Assembly: GCA_965261795.1 (NCBI GenBank)
Contig: OZ253476.1
Coordinates: 2,604,001 to 2,668,000 of the forward strand
DNA from: CBDCFV01 sp965261795
Lineage (GTDB): Bacteria > Chloroflexota > Dehalococcoidia > Lucifugimonadales > UBA3495
Length of the DNA stretch: 64,000 nt
Reading direction: 5' to 3'
Position numbers and translations under genes: made by a program. Under the pieces are notes generated by a model. The model was not told the DNA's origin and did not search any database. It saw only the letters and a program-made list of their open reading frames with translations. Shown piece after piece: positions 8,647 to 17,247 of this stretch (position 1 is the stretch's first letter; each line of letters opens with the position of its first letter).

Positions 8647-8694
8647 TGTTAGCCTTGGGGTATGGCAGTGTCAAACGGATTTCGTCAAGCAGGC

Positions 8695-9741
8695 TCACGG
8701 GTCCACCCGTATGGTCCCCTCGGCTCCGTCGATAATCTCTCCGACTACCGCCGCCGTCGGGACACCCGCACGCTCCAAGTGTTCCAACAGTTGGTCCAGC
8801 TTTGCGCCGGGGACCGAGATGAGGAGTCCGCCGGAAGTTTGGGCGTCGCACATCAACAGCCGTTGCTGCTCAGTCAGGTCGTCGTGCCAATGGGCCGTAT
8901 CGGCCACACTATGGAGGTTGCGGTGCGTACCTCCGGGAACCACGCCCTGCTCCAGCAAGTCCCAAGTCCCCGGCAGCACCGGGACCTCGCTGAACTTCAA
9001 CCGCGCCCCAACTCCGCTGCCCCGCACCATCGATCTCAAGTGCCCCATAAGGCCAAAGCCGGTGATGTCGGTGCAGGAGTTTACACCCACCGCCATCATG
9101 GCCTCTGAAGCATCCCGGTTCAGGGTGGCCATCATATTAACGGCGCCTTTCAGCACCTCCGCGTCCACTTTCTGTTGCTTCTGCCCGGTGGTGATGATTC
9201 CGGTGCCGATGGGCTTGGTCAGGACCAATTTGTCCCCCGGGCGAGCGCCGGCGTTGGTGACTTCATGCCCCGGACAGACCACGCCGACTACCGACAGCCC
9301 GTACTTTGGTTCGGGGTCATCGACAGTGTGGCCGCCGACGATGAGGCAACCAGCTTCGGCGGCCTTGGCGTAGCCGCCCTGAAGCACGTCGCCCAGCTTC
9401 TCCTGGGCTAAATCGGCAGGAAACGCCACAACGTTCAAGGCCAACAGGGGCTTGCCCCCCATGGCATACACGTCGCTTAGAGAGTTGGCGGCGGCTATCA
9501 GCCCGAAGTCGTAAGGGTCATCGGTGATGGGCGTAAAGAAGTCCACCGTCAAGATCAAGGCAGTATCGTCATTGATACGATAGACCGCCGCGTCATCCCC
9601 GGTGTTGTTGCCGACCAGCAGGTTGGGGTGGGTTATCAAGGGCAACTTACTCAGGACCTGTCCCAGGTCCTCAAGACTAAGCTTGCCTGCTCAACCCGCG
9701 CAGTGAGATAGTTCGGTTAGCCGGACTTCGCTGCTTTGCAT
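8695..9741 (-). CDS. selD: Selenide, water dikinase SelD with selenocysteine (in-frame UGA)
   Basis: SelD makes selenophosphate from selenide and ATP. The conserved body (from PLITHPNLLVG through GDDAAVYRI, VDFFTPITDD and AAANSLSDVYAMGG) begins downstream of an in-frame TGA at 9693-9691. Reading through it to the ATG at 9741 gives MQSSEVRLTELSHCAG-U-AGKLS, placing the UGA at residue 17, the catalytic Cys17 of E. coli SelD, with the conserved Lys at 20. The full product is 348 residues, matching the family (~347). The ATG has AAAAGGAG upstream and a SECIS-like hairpin follows the UGA. Starting at 9645 would remove the active site. Confidence 0.93.
9646..9678 (-). promoter_or_regulatory. SECIS-like hairpin of selD
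   Basis: On the minus strand AGGACCTG (9671-9664) pairs perfectly with CAGGTCCT (9660-9653) around a 3-base GGA loop; flanking bases extend the stem imperfectly. The loop begins 28 bases after the UGA, within the distance described for bacterial SECIS elements bound by SelB. Confidence 0.75.
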
Positions 9742-9806
9742 AGGCTCCTTTTCCAAGTGAATCGCAGGGGGATTATACCACCATGAAAAAACCCGCTCCT
9801 TTGGGG

Positions 9807-10518
9807 CTGACAAGGGTATGTAAAATTGAGATTATAGCTACGAACCGGCCCCACCGCCCCTGGATTCCGGCCTACGCCGGAATGACGGAATGGGCCCGCC
9901 TGGATTCCGGCCTACGCCGGAATGACGGAATGGGCCCGCCTGGATTCCGGCGTAGGCCGGAATGACGGAATGGGCCCGCCTGGATTCCGGCCTACGCCGG
10001 AATGACGGAATGGGCCCGCCTGGATTCCGGCGTAGGCCGGAATGACGGAATGGTCCCGCCTGGATTCCGGTCTTCGCCGGAATGACGGAATGGTCCCGCC
10101 TGGATTCCGGTCTTCGCCGGAATGACGGAATGGTCCCGCCTGGATTCCGGTCTTCGCCGGAATGACGGAATGGTCCCGCCTGGATTCCGGCCTACGCCGG
10201 AATGACGGAATGGTCCCGCCTGGATTCCGGCGTAGGCCGGAATGACGGAGTGGTCCCGCCTGGATTCCGGCCTACGCCGGAATGACGGAATGGTCCCGCC
10301 TGGATTCCGGCGTAGGCCGGAATGACGGAATGACGGAATGACGGAATGGGTCCGCCTGGATTCCGGCGTAGGCCGGAATGACGGAATGGACCCGCCTGGA
10401 TTCCGGCGTAGGCCGGAATGACGGATGGGAGCGGTTTTGTATTTGAGCAAGCCTACCCTACTATGCGGTCTCACGTTCAACTGCGTAAAGTCCCAAATGA
10501 AATACATACCCTTGTCAG
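9807..10518. mobile_element. MITE-like element copy 1 (712 bp)
   Basis: Ends in perfect 16-bp inverted repeats: CTGACAAGGGTATGTA at 9807 and its complement ending at 10518. No transposase inside. The same left and right ends occur in the 277-bp copy at 23530-23806, each copy with its own 11-bp target duplication. The interior is a 40-bp tandem array. Movement by an IS4-like transposase acting in trans is possible (that family makes 10-13 bp duplications) but not shown. Confidence 0.85.
9861..10425. repeat. 40-bp tandem array inside MITE copy 1
   Basis: About 14 units, each opening TGGATTCCGG and containing the palindrome TTCCGG(CCTACG or variant)CCGGAA followed by TGACGGAATGG. The inner six bases vary between units (cctacg, cgtagg, tcttcg). 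Copy 2 of the element has only three units, so the array changes length. Open frames across it are repeat artefacts. Confidence 0.92.
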
Positions 10519-10627
10519 CTCCTTTGGGGAGCGGGCGGGCCTGCCATCGGGAGGTTACAATCGTTGGTGCGGTGACCAGAGTGTATGGTCCCAGACGGTC
10601 CGGTCTACCGCACCCGGTCGAGTGGAT

Positions 10628-10807
10628 TCACTCAGGAGTCTTCTCAACCTCAGTGATGGAGTTGTGAAACTCCTTGACCTCGTGGCAGTACTGGCAAACA
10701 CCCCGGCTCACCGGTCCCTCCGCCGGTGCGATCATCCAATAATGCCGGCAAGTTGCCACGGGCTTTGTCTCGATGATGGTTGGCGCCAATTCCTGTCGTA
10801 AAAGCAT
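10628..10807 (-). CDS. Small Cys/His-rich protein
   Basis: 59 residues with a likely zinc site: CRHYWMIAPAEGP followed by RGVCQYCHEVKEF. The start at 10807 has AGGAGG seven bases upstream; a longer reading frame to 10897 lacks such a site. Not a recognised enzyme. Confidence 0.65.
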   Translation of the reverse strand: MLLRQELAPTIIETKPVATCRHYWMIAPAEGPVSRGVCQYCHEVKEFHNSITEVEKTPE

Positions 10808-11048
10808 CACACACCCTCCTGGGTCAACCCCTGTACGAATTGGATAGAATATTACAAGCTGACCGTATCGGCGGAACCGTCCGAAGGTCAATAACATAAA
10901 CGAACGAATTTAGACGAGTTTTAACTTTTGTACAAATTTTACCTTGCCGTGCATCGCCGGCGGTGGACCACGCTTTGCACCTGGCAGCCAATCATTGGGG
11001 GGTTGCCGGTGACCCGGCGCACGGTCCCACAGTATTAAGGAGTTGGAT

Positions 11049-12059
11049 ATGACTACGCGACTTGAGTCCTGGCTGGCATTGACTGAGGAGGAAGCCCTTG
11101 TACCGGATATGCCGATTTGCGATCCCCACCATCACTTCTGGGACCGCGCCGACGGCCGCTACTTCCTGGACGAACTGTTGAAAGATACGGGGTCGGGGCA
11201 CCGGGTGGCTCAGACGGTGTTCATAGAATGCCGTTCGATGTACCGGCAGGCCGGGCCGGTGGAGATGAGGCCGGTAGGAGAGACCGAGTTCGTCCAAGGG
11301 ATAGCAGCCCAGAGCGCCAGCGGCCAGTACGGACCGACAGTGGTAGCGGCCGGCATCGTATCCAATGCCGACCTCTCCTTGGGGGCGGCGGTACGTCCGG
11401 TGCTGGAGGCTCACTCGGTGGCGGGCAGCGGCCGGTTCCGGGGCATAAGGTACAGCGCGGCTTGGGACGCCAGCCCGGAGGTTACCAGCGCGAGGGCGCT
11501 TCGACAAGGGCTATTGTCCGACGCCACGTTTCGAGAAGGAATAGCCACCCTGCAGAGCATGGACCTCAGCTTTGACGCCATTGTGTACCATCCGCAGTTG
11601 CCCGAACTAGCGGACTTGGCGCGGGCCTTTCCCGACCTGACCATCATCCTCAACCATGTGGGGCGCCCCTTGGGCATCGGCCCCTACGCCGGCCGCCGCG
11701 ACGAGGTGCTGGAAGACTGGAAGACGGGCATAGATGCGGTGGCCGAGTGCCCCAACGTGGTGGTGAAGGTGGGGGGATTGGGAAACACCATCAGCGGGTT
11801 TGACTGGCATCAACGCCCCTTCCCGCCGGGGTCAAACGAGGTTGCGCGAGCCGCCGCGCCATATTATCTGTACTGCATCGAGAAATTCGGGCCTGACCGG
11901 TGCATGTTCGAAAGCAATTTCCCGGTGGACAAGGAGTCCTATTCCTACACGGTATGCTGGAACGCCTTCAAGCGATTGGCGCGTGATTTTTCCGCCACCG
12001 AGCAGGCAGACCTGTTCCACAACACCGCGGCCAGGGCGTACCGCCTGCCGACGGTATGA
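11049..12059 (+). CDS. Amidohydrolase 2-family metal-dependent hydrolase
   Basis: 336-residue TIM-barrel amidohydrolase. The N-terminal metal-binding HHHFWD follows PICDP, and later landmarks are GIRYSAAWD, LNHVGRPLG, VVVKVGGLG and FESNFPVDKE, whose final Asp is a typical ligand. Related enzymes hydrolyse lactones or decarboxylate aromatic acids. ATG 11049 is preferred to TTG 11043 because AAGGAG lies seven bases upstream of it. No operon partner. Confidence 0.92.
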   Translation: MTTRLESWLALTEEEALVPDMPICDPHHHFWDRADGRYFLDELLKDTGSGHRVAQTVFIECRSMYRQAGPVEMRPVGETEFVQGIAAQSASGQYGPTVVAAGIVSNADLSLGAAVRPVLEAHSVAGSGRFRGIRYSAAWDASPEVTSARALRQGLLSDATFREGIATLQSMDLSFDAIVYHPQLPELADLARAFPDLTIILNHVGRPLGIGPYAGRRDEVLEDWKTGIDAVAECPNVVVKVGGLGNTISGFDWHQRPFPPGSNEVARAAAPYYLYCIEKFGPDRCMFESNFPVDKESYSYTVCWNAFKRLARDFSATEQADLFHNTAARAYRLPTV

Positions 12060-12108
12060 TGGGCGGGATGGTGACGGACATACAAAAAATTGGATGACCG
12101 AAGGCCAC

Positions 12109-12134
12109 GGATTCCCGCCTGCGCGGGAATGACG
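12109..12134. repeat. Interspersed REP-like palindrome
   Basis: ATTCCCGC-ctgc-GCGGGAAT followed by GACG. The same core occurs at 7415, 15832 and in the 20-kb repeat array, always between genes, and it seeds the two 19-bp minisatellites. Confidence 0.8.
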
Positions 12135-12197
12135 CGTTGGATACTTAGACAAGTACGACGGGTTGGAACCACTTAGCCCGCCTAGGGAGTTTTTCTG

Positions 12198-12407
12198 ATG
12201 ATGACCAGTGACGGGGAACGGATCTCACGGATTGAAGGCATCATCGAAGAGATCCGGAACCGTATGAACTCCATGGAAAACCGGATGAGCGCAATCGAAA
12301 ACCGGATGAATTCCATGGAAAACCGGATGAACGTTCAGATCGGGCTAACTGTGGCAATGTGGCTTAGCTTGGGTGGCCTTATAGTGACGTTGCTCCTGAG
12401 TATATAG
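12198..12407 (+). CDS. Small coiled-coil membrane-anchored protein
   Basis: 69 residues. Residues ~15-50 are heptads of RMNSMEN/RMSAIEN type (four near-identical repeats), a strong coiled coil; residues ~49-69 form one hydrophobic membrane helix at the C terminus. Similar architectures occur in XhlA-type proteins and many uncharacterised bacterial tail-anchored proteins. Function unknown. Confidence 0.7.
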   Translation: MMTSDGERISRIEGIIEEIRNRMNSMENRMSAIENRMNSMENRMNVQIGLTVAMWLSLGGLIVTLLLSI

Positions 12408-12503
12408 CACCAGAACACCTCCTTAAGCAGCCATCAACTGCATCTCGTACTATGCCAAGCGGGACCTGAGGTGGTGTATCGCCTATCCCTGGGCCCCGAT
12501 GGG

Positions 12504-13391
12504 TCATGGTCCCGAAATCGGCAGGGTTGGGTATGACGGAGAGGTGGGGAAGGGGTTGTCGGGGTCTACCCGGCGCATCAAGTAGGCTTCGGATGACATA
12601 ATGCGGCCGGTCTGGGCGGGAAATTCTTCAAAACGGTCGGCGAACGCGCGAATCAGCCGCCCAGAAAGTCTTCCGCAGGCGTCGCTGCCCAGGAAGACCA
12701 CCAACTGGGCCGCTCTTTCAATCGACGCTCCTTGGCCCGACGTTACTTGGACTCCCCGTTCATACATGGCAGTGTCGCCAATCTCCAGCGCCAAGTCCCG
12801 GTTCTCTTCCCACATGCGGGTGTGTATCGACCCGGGGCTGATGGCGTTCACTGTGATGGGCGTGTCGGCCAACTCCAAGGCCAGGTTCTCGGTGAGGTTG
12901 GTGATGCCCATCTTGGCGACCTCGTAGGCGGTGACGTTGGGGCCGCCCACGCCGGACATGTTGACGATGCGGCCTGCGCCCCGTTCCAGCATGTGGGGGA
13001 TGACGGCCCGGCAGCCGTAGAATGTGCCGAGCACGTGGATGGCAATGGTCTGCTCCCACTCGTCCGGGTCGTTTTCCCAGAGGCGGCCCACCGGCCCCAG
13101 GTTGCCGGCGTTGTTGACCAGAACGTCGATGGCCCCATATCGCTCCAGCGCGCTTGCTACGGCGTTGTCGACTTGCTGCCGGCTGCTGACGTCGGCGATC
13201 ACCGTATGGACGTCCGTTCCGTGGCGGGTTGTGATGGCTTCCGCCGTGTCTCTCAGCTCGGACTCGGTCCGAGCCGCCAACGCCAGTTTCGCGCCTTCCG
13301 CTGCGTAGGCCAAGGCGATGGCCCTCCCGATGCCGCGCCCGCCGCCGGTTATCAACGCGACTCGTCCTTCAAGTTGCCGTTGGTATGCCAT
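12504..13391 (-). CDS. Short-chain dehydrogenase/reductase
   Basis: 295-residue classical SDR. The cofactor motif GGGRGIG sits near residue 16, VNNAGN near 92, and the expected YxxxK is present as YEVAK after the MSGVGG strand. The C terminus is extended by ~40 residues past the usual GxxxxxDGG end. ATG 13391 is chosen over 13409 because AGGAGG sits six bases upstream. Substrate unknown. Confidence 0.92.
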   Translation of the reverse strand: MAYQRQLEGRVALITGGGRGIGRAIALAYAAEGAKLALAARTESELRDTAEAITTRHGTDVHTVIADVSSRQQVDNAVASALERYGAIDVLVNNAGNLGPVGRLWENDPDEWEQTIAIHVLGTFYGCRAVIPHMLERGAGRIVNMSGVGGPNVTAYEVAKMGITNLTENLALELADTPITVNAISPGSIHTRMWEENRDLALEIGDTAMYERGVQVTSGQGASIERAAQLVVFLGSDACGRLSGRLIRAFADRFEEFPAQTGRIMSSEAYLMRRVDPDNPFPTSPSYPTLPISGP

Positions 13392-13488
13392 AGCTGCCTC
13401 CTGCTTCATACTGCGGGTATGATTAAAAGTAGTTGGAATATCAGGGATGGTATATCCGCTGTGGCGGAAGTCTTAAATATGGGATATG

Positions 13489-13540
13489 GCGGGCGTCCCG
13501 CCCGCGCTCCCATCTGACCAACCAGTTTTAGTGACACCCC
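13489..13540. repeat. Interspersed hairpin repeat, copy 1
   Basis: Hairpin GCGGGCG-tcc-CGCCCGC followed by a conserved tail containing CTGACCAACCA. A second copy is at 16195-16243 with a few substitutions. Both sit in intergenic DNA. Confidence 0.75.
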
Positions 13541-13615
13541 CATACTGCCGATATTTCGATGAGAGGATAACCCGGTGGTACAATTCAGGCCATACCTTTA
13601 GCAAGGAGGCCTGAT

Positions 13616-14227
13616 ATGGCCGAGCACAGCCAACAACCCGTGGACGTTAGCTCAACCGTTTCGTTTACCAGTATGGCCGCGGGAGTCCAGGAAGACTACG
13701 ACCTGCTGGAACGCTTGGAATCTGAATTCTCCGCGGGCACGGCGGACCGGGTGCTGGAGCAACTGAAGGGGCTGTCAGGCTCCTTGGCGGGGTACCAAGT
13801 TGACCGCTTGGAACACTCCTTGCAGTCCGCCACCCGCGCCTACCGCGACGGGGCAGAGGAAGAGATGGTCGTCGCTGCCTTGCTCCATGACGTGGGCGAC
13901 CTGCTGGCCCCGGACAACCACAGCGAAATGGCGGCGGCGGTGCTGCGTCCCTATGTCTCGGAACGCACCTATTGGATAGTGCGGCACCACGGCCTGTTCC
14001 AGTCCTACTATTTCGCCCATTTCCGGGGCGGCGACCGCAACGCCCGCGACCGTTACACAGACCATCCTTGGTATCAAGCCGCGGTGGACTTCTGCCACCG
14101 TTGGGACCAGCCGGCGTTCGACCCGGCCTACGAGTCGCTGGACCTGGAGTTCTTCAAGCCGATGGTGCGGCGGGTCTTCGCCCGTGCGCCGTTCAGCATG
14201 GCCGGTGGAGAGGAGCGCGGGCTTTAG
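13616..14227 (+). CDS. HD-domain protein (PhnZ/inositol-oxygenase-like)
   Basis: 203 residues. The metal-binding set is laid out as LEHSLQSA (His), LLHDVGD (HD), DNHSEMAA (His) and VRHHGL (His), with a later Asp in WDQPAF. This spacing resembles mixed-valent di-iron HD oxygenases such as PhnZ more than phosphohydrolases, but the chemistry cannot be assigned. AAGGAGG precedes the ATG. It lies 12 bases upstream of the AAA ATPase gene and may be cotranscribed. Confidence 0.85.
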   Translation: MAEHSQQPVDVSSTVSFTSMAAGVQEDYDLLERLESEFSAGTADRVLEQLKGLSGSLAGYQVDRLEHSLQSATRAYRDGAEEEMVVAALLHDVGDLLAPDNHSEMAAAVLRPYVSERTYWIVRHHGLFQSYYFAHFRGGDRNARDRYTDHPWYQAAVDFCHRWDQPAFDPAYESLDLEFFKPMVRRVFARAPFSMAGGEERGL

Positions 14228-14239
14228 GGTGGTCTTGGG

Positions 14240-15286
14240 ATGATAAACACCCTTGAAATCAACAGGTTCAAGTCGATCAAGAGCCTGACGCTTGATTGCC
14301 GGAAGTTTAACCTGTTCATCGGGGAATCGAACACCGGCAAGTCGAATATCCTGGAGGCGCTGGGGTTATGGTCGTTCTTGAGTTACGGCGATCCGGATGG
14401 GAGCAACGCAAAGGAATTTTTTCGCTTCGAGAGGACGCTGAACCTTTTCTATGATGGGGTTATTGATGAACCGCTGGAAGTGAAGTGTGATGATGAGGAA
14501 TTCTCTTTAAGGGAATCCAGAGGGGGGTTCACAGGGTCGTTGGAGACCTCCAAGCCCTGGGAGTTCGAGGACCCGAATATCATGGGTCCCGTTATGTATC
14601 CAGCCGGTACGGTAACGGAGAAGATGATCGGGAACCATAGCAATATCAACCCTATGGGAGGTGCTCCGGAACCCTTTGCCGACACAATTGCGCGGGTGAA
14701 GTTTTACCGGTTTCGCGTGCGGACGACCTTCGATGGGCCAAGGTCAGACTTTTTGCTGCCGCCTTCCGGGGACAATCTGCTGTCCCTGCTTGTGGCTAAA
14801 CGGGAACTACGGTCTGCGGTGAACGACCCGTTCCGGTCCAGGGGGCTCCGGCTGGGGCTGCGTCCACAGGAAGGCAAGATAGAGGTCATAAAATCGTTGG
14901 AGGATGACATAATCATCTCCCATCCCTACTCGTTGGCTTCGGAGACCTTTCAAAGGTTGACATTCTATCAAGCGGCCATACTTTCTAATCACGACTCGGC
15001 GCTGGTATTCGAGGAACCCGAATCACATTCGTTTCCCTACCACACCAAGTTCCTGGCGGAGCAAATAGCACTGGACGAGAACGGGAACCAGTACTTTATC
15101 GCGACCCACAACCCTTACTTTCTGTTGCCGGTGCTGGAAAAGGCGAAGAAGGAGGATGTGGCGGTCCACATCGTGTACTACGAAGACTACCAGACCAAGA
15201 CCCGGGAGTTGGTTCCGGACGACCTAGCGGAGTTGGCTGAGGTGGATGTGTTTACCAATCTGGAACGGTACTTGGATTCCCGGTGA
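14240..15286 (+). CDS. AAA ATPase (SMC/OLD/AriA-like) of a two-gene module
   Basis: 348-residue ABC-class AAA ATPase. INTLEINRFKSIKSL leads into Walker A GESNTGKSN (~28-36); the Walker B/D-loop region is LVFEEPESHSFPYH (~255), followed by QYFIATHNPYFL with the switch His. The long intervening segment is helical. Such ATPases pair with nuclease effectors in OLD, Gabija and PARIS defence systems. The stop overlaps the GTG of the next gene (GTGA), so the two are translationally coupled. A defence role is inference. Confidence 0.85.
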   Translation: MINTLEINRFKSIKSLTLDCRKFNLFIGESNTGKSNILEALGLWSFLSYGDPDGSNAKEFFRFERTLNLFYDGVIDEPLEVKCDDEEFSLRESRGGFTGSLETSKPWEFEDPNIMGPVMYPAGTVTEKMIGNHSNINPMGGAPEPFADTIARVKFYRFRVRTTFDGPRSDFLLPPSGDNLLSLLVAKRELRSAVNDPFRSRGLRLGLRPQEGKIEVIKSLEDDIIISHPYSLASETFQRLTFYQAAILSNHDSALVFEEPESHSFPYHTKFLAEQIALDENGNQYFIATHNPYFLLPVLEKAKKEDVAVHIVYYEDYQTKTRELVPDDLAELAEVDVFTNLERYLDSR

Positions 15287-15747
15287 TTTACGTGGAGTGC
15301 AAGCCTGACAAATTGCTGGTGCAAACGCTTACTGGTTGGCATGGGCGGGAAATCTTACATGAGAATGACAAGTACAAGGTCATGAAGACGCTGAGTCGAC
15401 AGCGAAATGGACGAGCTATGGTTGATGAAGACCCAAATAGAAATCAACCGGCTTATTTGAGCAAGATGCGGGTCCACCAAGAAGTCAGCAACCGTGGGTT
15501 GAGAGTGCTGAGTGATGAATCACGGGGCAATCAGGTGGTGGTGTTATGTCCCAAGCTGGAAGACTGGATTATCCGTGGAGCGGGGGAAGCTGACGTGTCC
15601 TTGGCAGGCCCCCGTTACAACCTTCCAAATACCGCGAATGCTCTACATCGGGTGATCAACGTAGACCCACGTAAATTGGAACGCTTGGTGGAAGACCTTG
15701 CGGGTACTCCCAGGTTCAAGGCGTTAGGGGAGTTGTTGCAAACGTAG
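15283..15747 (+). CDS. TOPRIM-like partner of the AAA ATPase
   Basis: 154 residues. The first strand YVECKPDKLLV supplies the Glu of a TOPRIM-like core, AMVDEDPN supplies a DxD, and VVVLCPKLEDWI resembles the conserved segment of DUF4435/DUF4276-type TOPRIM proteins. The likely role is a metal-dependent nuclease effector controlled by the ATPase, as in AriAB (PARIS) or split OLD proteins; the assignment rests on motif pattern, not close similarity. GTG start, 4-base overlap with the ATPase. Shorter than known AriB. Confidence 0.7.
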   Translation: MIYVECKPDKLLVQTLTGWHGREILHENDKYKVMKTLSRQRNGRAMVDEDPNRNQPAYLSKMRVHQEVSNRGLRVLSDESRGNQVVVLCPKLEDWIIRGAGEADVSLAGPRYNLPNTANALHRVINVDPRKLERLVEDLAGTPRFKALGELLQT

Positions 15748-15781
15748 GGTGTTCCTTGTTCATGCAGAGGAAGGAGAAAAC

Positions 15782-15810
15782 GAGGGGTTGCCCGATGTTG
15801 ACAACCCCTC
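15782..15810 (+). terminator. Terminator-like hairpin after the ATPase/TOPRIM pair
   Basis: GAGGGGTTG (15782-15790) pairs with CAACCCCTC (15802-15810), preceded by an A-rich stretch, 35 bases past the stop codon. Confidence 0.6.
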
Positions 15811-15849
15811 TTCGCTGACTGAAGCCTGTGGATTCCCGCCTGCGCGGGA

Positions 15850-16175
15850 ATGACTGTGGTGGGCCGGGATGACTGTGGTGGGCCGGGATGACTGTGGTGG
15901 GCCGGGATGACTGTGGTGGGCCGGAATGACTGTGGTGGGCCGGGATGACTGTGGTGGGCCGGGATGACTGTGGTGGGCCGGGATGACTGTGGTGGGCCGG
16001 GATGACTGTGGTGGGCCGGGATGACTGTGGTGGGCCGGGATGACTGTGGTGGGCCGGGATGACTGTGGTGGGCCGGGATGACTGTGGTGGGCCGGGATGA
16101 TTGTGGTAGGCCGGAATGACTGTGGTGGGCCGGGATGATTGTGGTGGGAGGGAATGACTGTGGTGGGCCGGGATG
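15850..16175. repeat. Second 19-bp minisatellite, 17 copies
   Basis: Tandem units of ATGACTGTGGTGGGCCGGG with a few substitutions near the right end; about 17 copies then a partial. As at 7429, the array begins in the right arm of an ATTCCCGC...GCGGGAAT palindrome (15832-15851). Frames through it are artefacts. Confidence 0.93.
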
Positions 16176-16194
16176 ACATCTGCCCTCGTGGAGT

Positions 16195-16243
16195 GCGGGC
16201 GTCCCGCCCGCGCTCCCGTCTGACCAACCATTTTAATCACACC
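16195..16243. repeat. Interspersed hairpin repeat, copy 2
   Basis: GCGGGCG-tcc-CGCCCGC hairpin and conserved CTGACCAACCA tail, as at 13489-13540. Confidence 0.75.
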
Positions 16244-16275
16244 CTCACCGGGCAACCAGGTTGGGTTGCTTTCTA

Positions 16276-17034
16276 TCAGCGGGCGGCTTGCGCGGGTTGA
16301 TGCGCCCGGAGGAAGTCGCGGACCTGATTTACGGTCTTGGCCTTAATGTCCTCCTGCTCTTTCCAAGGGTAGGGCGTCACCTCAGCTTTGGGCGCCAACG
16401 CAACCAGGTCCATGGCGGCCTCTAAAGAGTGCGACGGTGTGTCGTCGGGCATGACCAGCATCGGCGTCTGGCACGATTGTGCGAACTCACGCGACACGCA
16501 GTACATGAAGTCCGGCTGGATGCGGTAAAGGTTGTGCAGGTATTGTTCGATGATTTCCATCGTCACTTCAGGCCGCCGGGCTATCAACTCAGGCGCCCAG
16601 ACATCGCGGCCGGAGTCATACATGGAGTCGGGCGTTTTCGATGCGTGGCCAACCGGCTGGCAGTGGACGACGGCCAGGACGCGGTCGGGAGCCCGTTCAA
16701 TGAGCTTCATTCCAAAAGGGCCGCCGATGCAGTAGCCCATGAAGAAGAACTCCTGTATGCCGAGATGGTCCATCAACCCCAGTTGGTCGTCGGCAAAGGC
16801 TCCCCACGGGTCGTTGACCTGGACCGGCCCGGTGGACTCTCCGCCAATCGCGTTGCGCTGGTCCATGGTGATGCAACGGAAGTCGTTCTTGAACACCTCC
16901 ATCGCGTTGAACACCTGGTTGGGCCAACCACTCATGATTGAGTTCAAGCCCCCGCCGGGGGTAAGCAGAATCGGGAAACCGGACCCAACCTCCTCATAAT
17001 GGATGCGGACATCGCCTTTGGTATAAAACGGCAT
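16276..17034 (-). CDS. Alpha/beta-hydrolase with cysteine in the nucleophile elbow
   Basis: 252-residue alpha/beta-hydrolase fold protein. The oxyanion segment is LLTPGGGLNS, the nucleophile elbow is GYCIGG (~118-123), and HDxx-like acid/base positions are less clear near the C terminus. Cys replaces the usual Ser in GxSxG; dienelactone hydrolase also uses Cys, so it may be active. No signal peptide. Substrate unknown. Confidence 0.88.
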   Translation of the reverse strand: MPFYTKGDVRIHYEEVGSGFPILLTPGGGLNSIMSGWPNQVFNAMEVFKNDFRCITMDQRNAIGGESTGPVQVNDPWGAFADDQLGLMDHLGIQEFFFMGYCIGGPFGMKLIERAPDRVLAVVHCQPVGHASKTPDSMYDSGRDVWAPELIARRPEVTMEIIEQYLHNLYRIQPDFMYCVSREFAQSCQTPMLVMPDDTPSHSLEAAMDLVALAPKAEVTPYPWKEQEDIKAKTVNQVRDFLRAHQPAQAAR

Positions 17035-17247
17035 TGCAGTTTCTCCTTCTTGAGCCTAATTTCGCCATCTCAGGCGATTGTAACTTGGGAGTCCGGGTTG
17101 TCAAGAAGGGCACCGTGATGTTATCACTGTCGTCACCACTTATGATGTTGACTTACGCCGCACCTGATTTGCGGCCCGCTCCTCTTCTGCCAGTCTGCGA
17201 CACCCCCCGCGCAATCGCCCCCTCAGGCCCATGAAGGACATAGCGGC

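Larger units (their letters stand above)
9796..10529. repeat. 11-bp target duplication flanking MITE copy 1
   Basis: CTCCTTTGGGG occurs at 9796-9806 and again at 10519-10529, immediately outside the inverted repeats of the element at 9807-10518. A second copy of the element elsewhere has a different 11-bp duplication, so these are target-site duplications. Confidence 0.85.

Noticed and set aside
9992..10507. Minus-strand frame of Arg/Pro/Ser repeats in MITE copy 1
   Set aside because: Product of the 40-bp tandem units; its N-terminal part is simply the MITE right end, repeated in copy 2.
15716..16255. Minus-strand frames of Ser/Pro/His repeats
   Set aside because: Artefact of the second 19-bp array.
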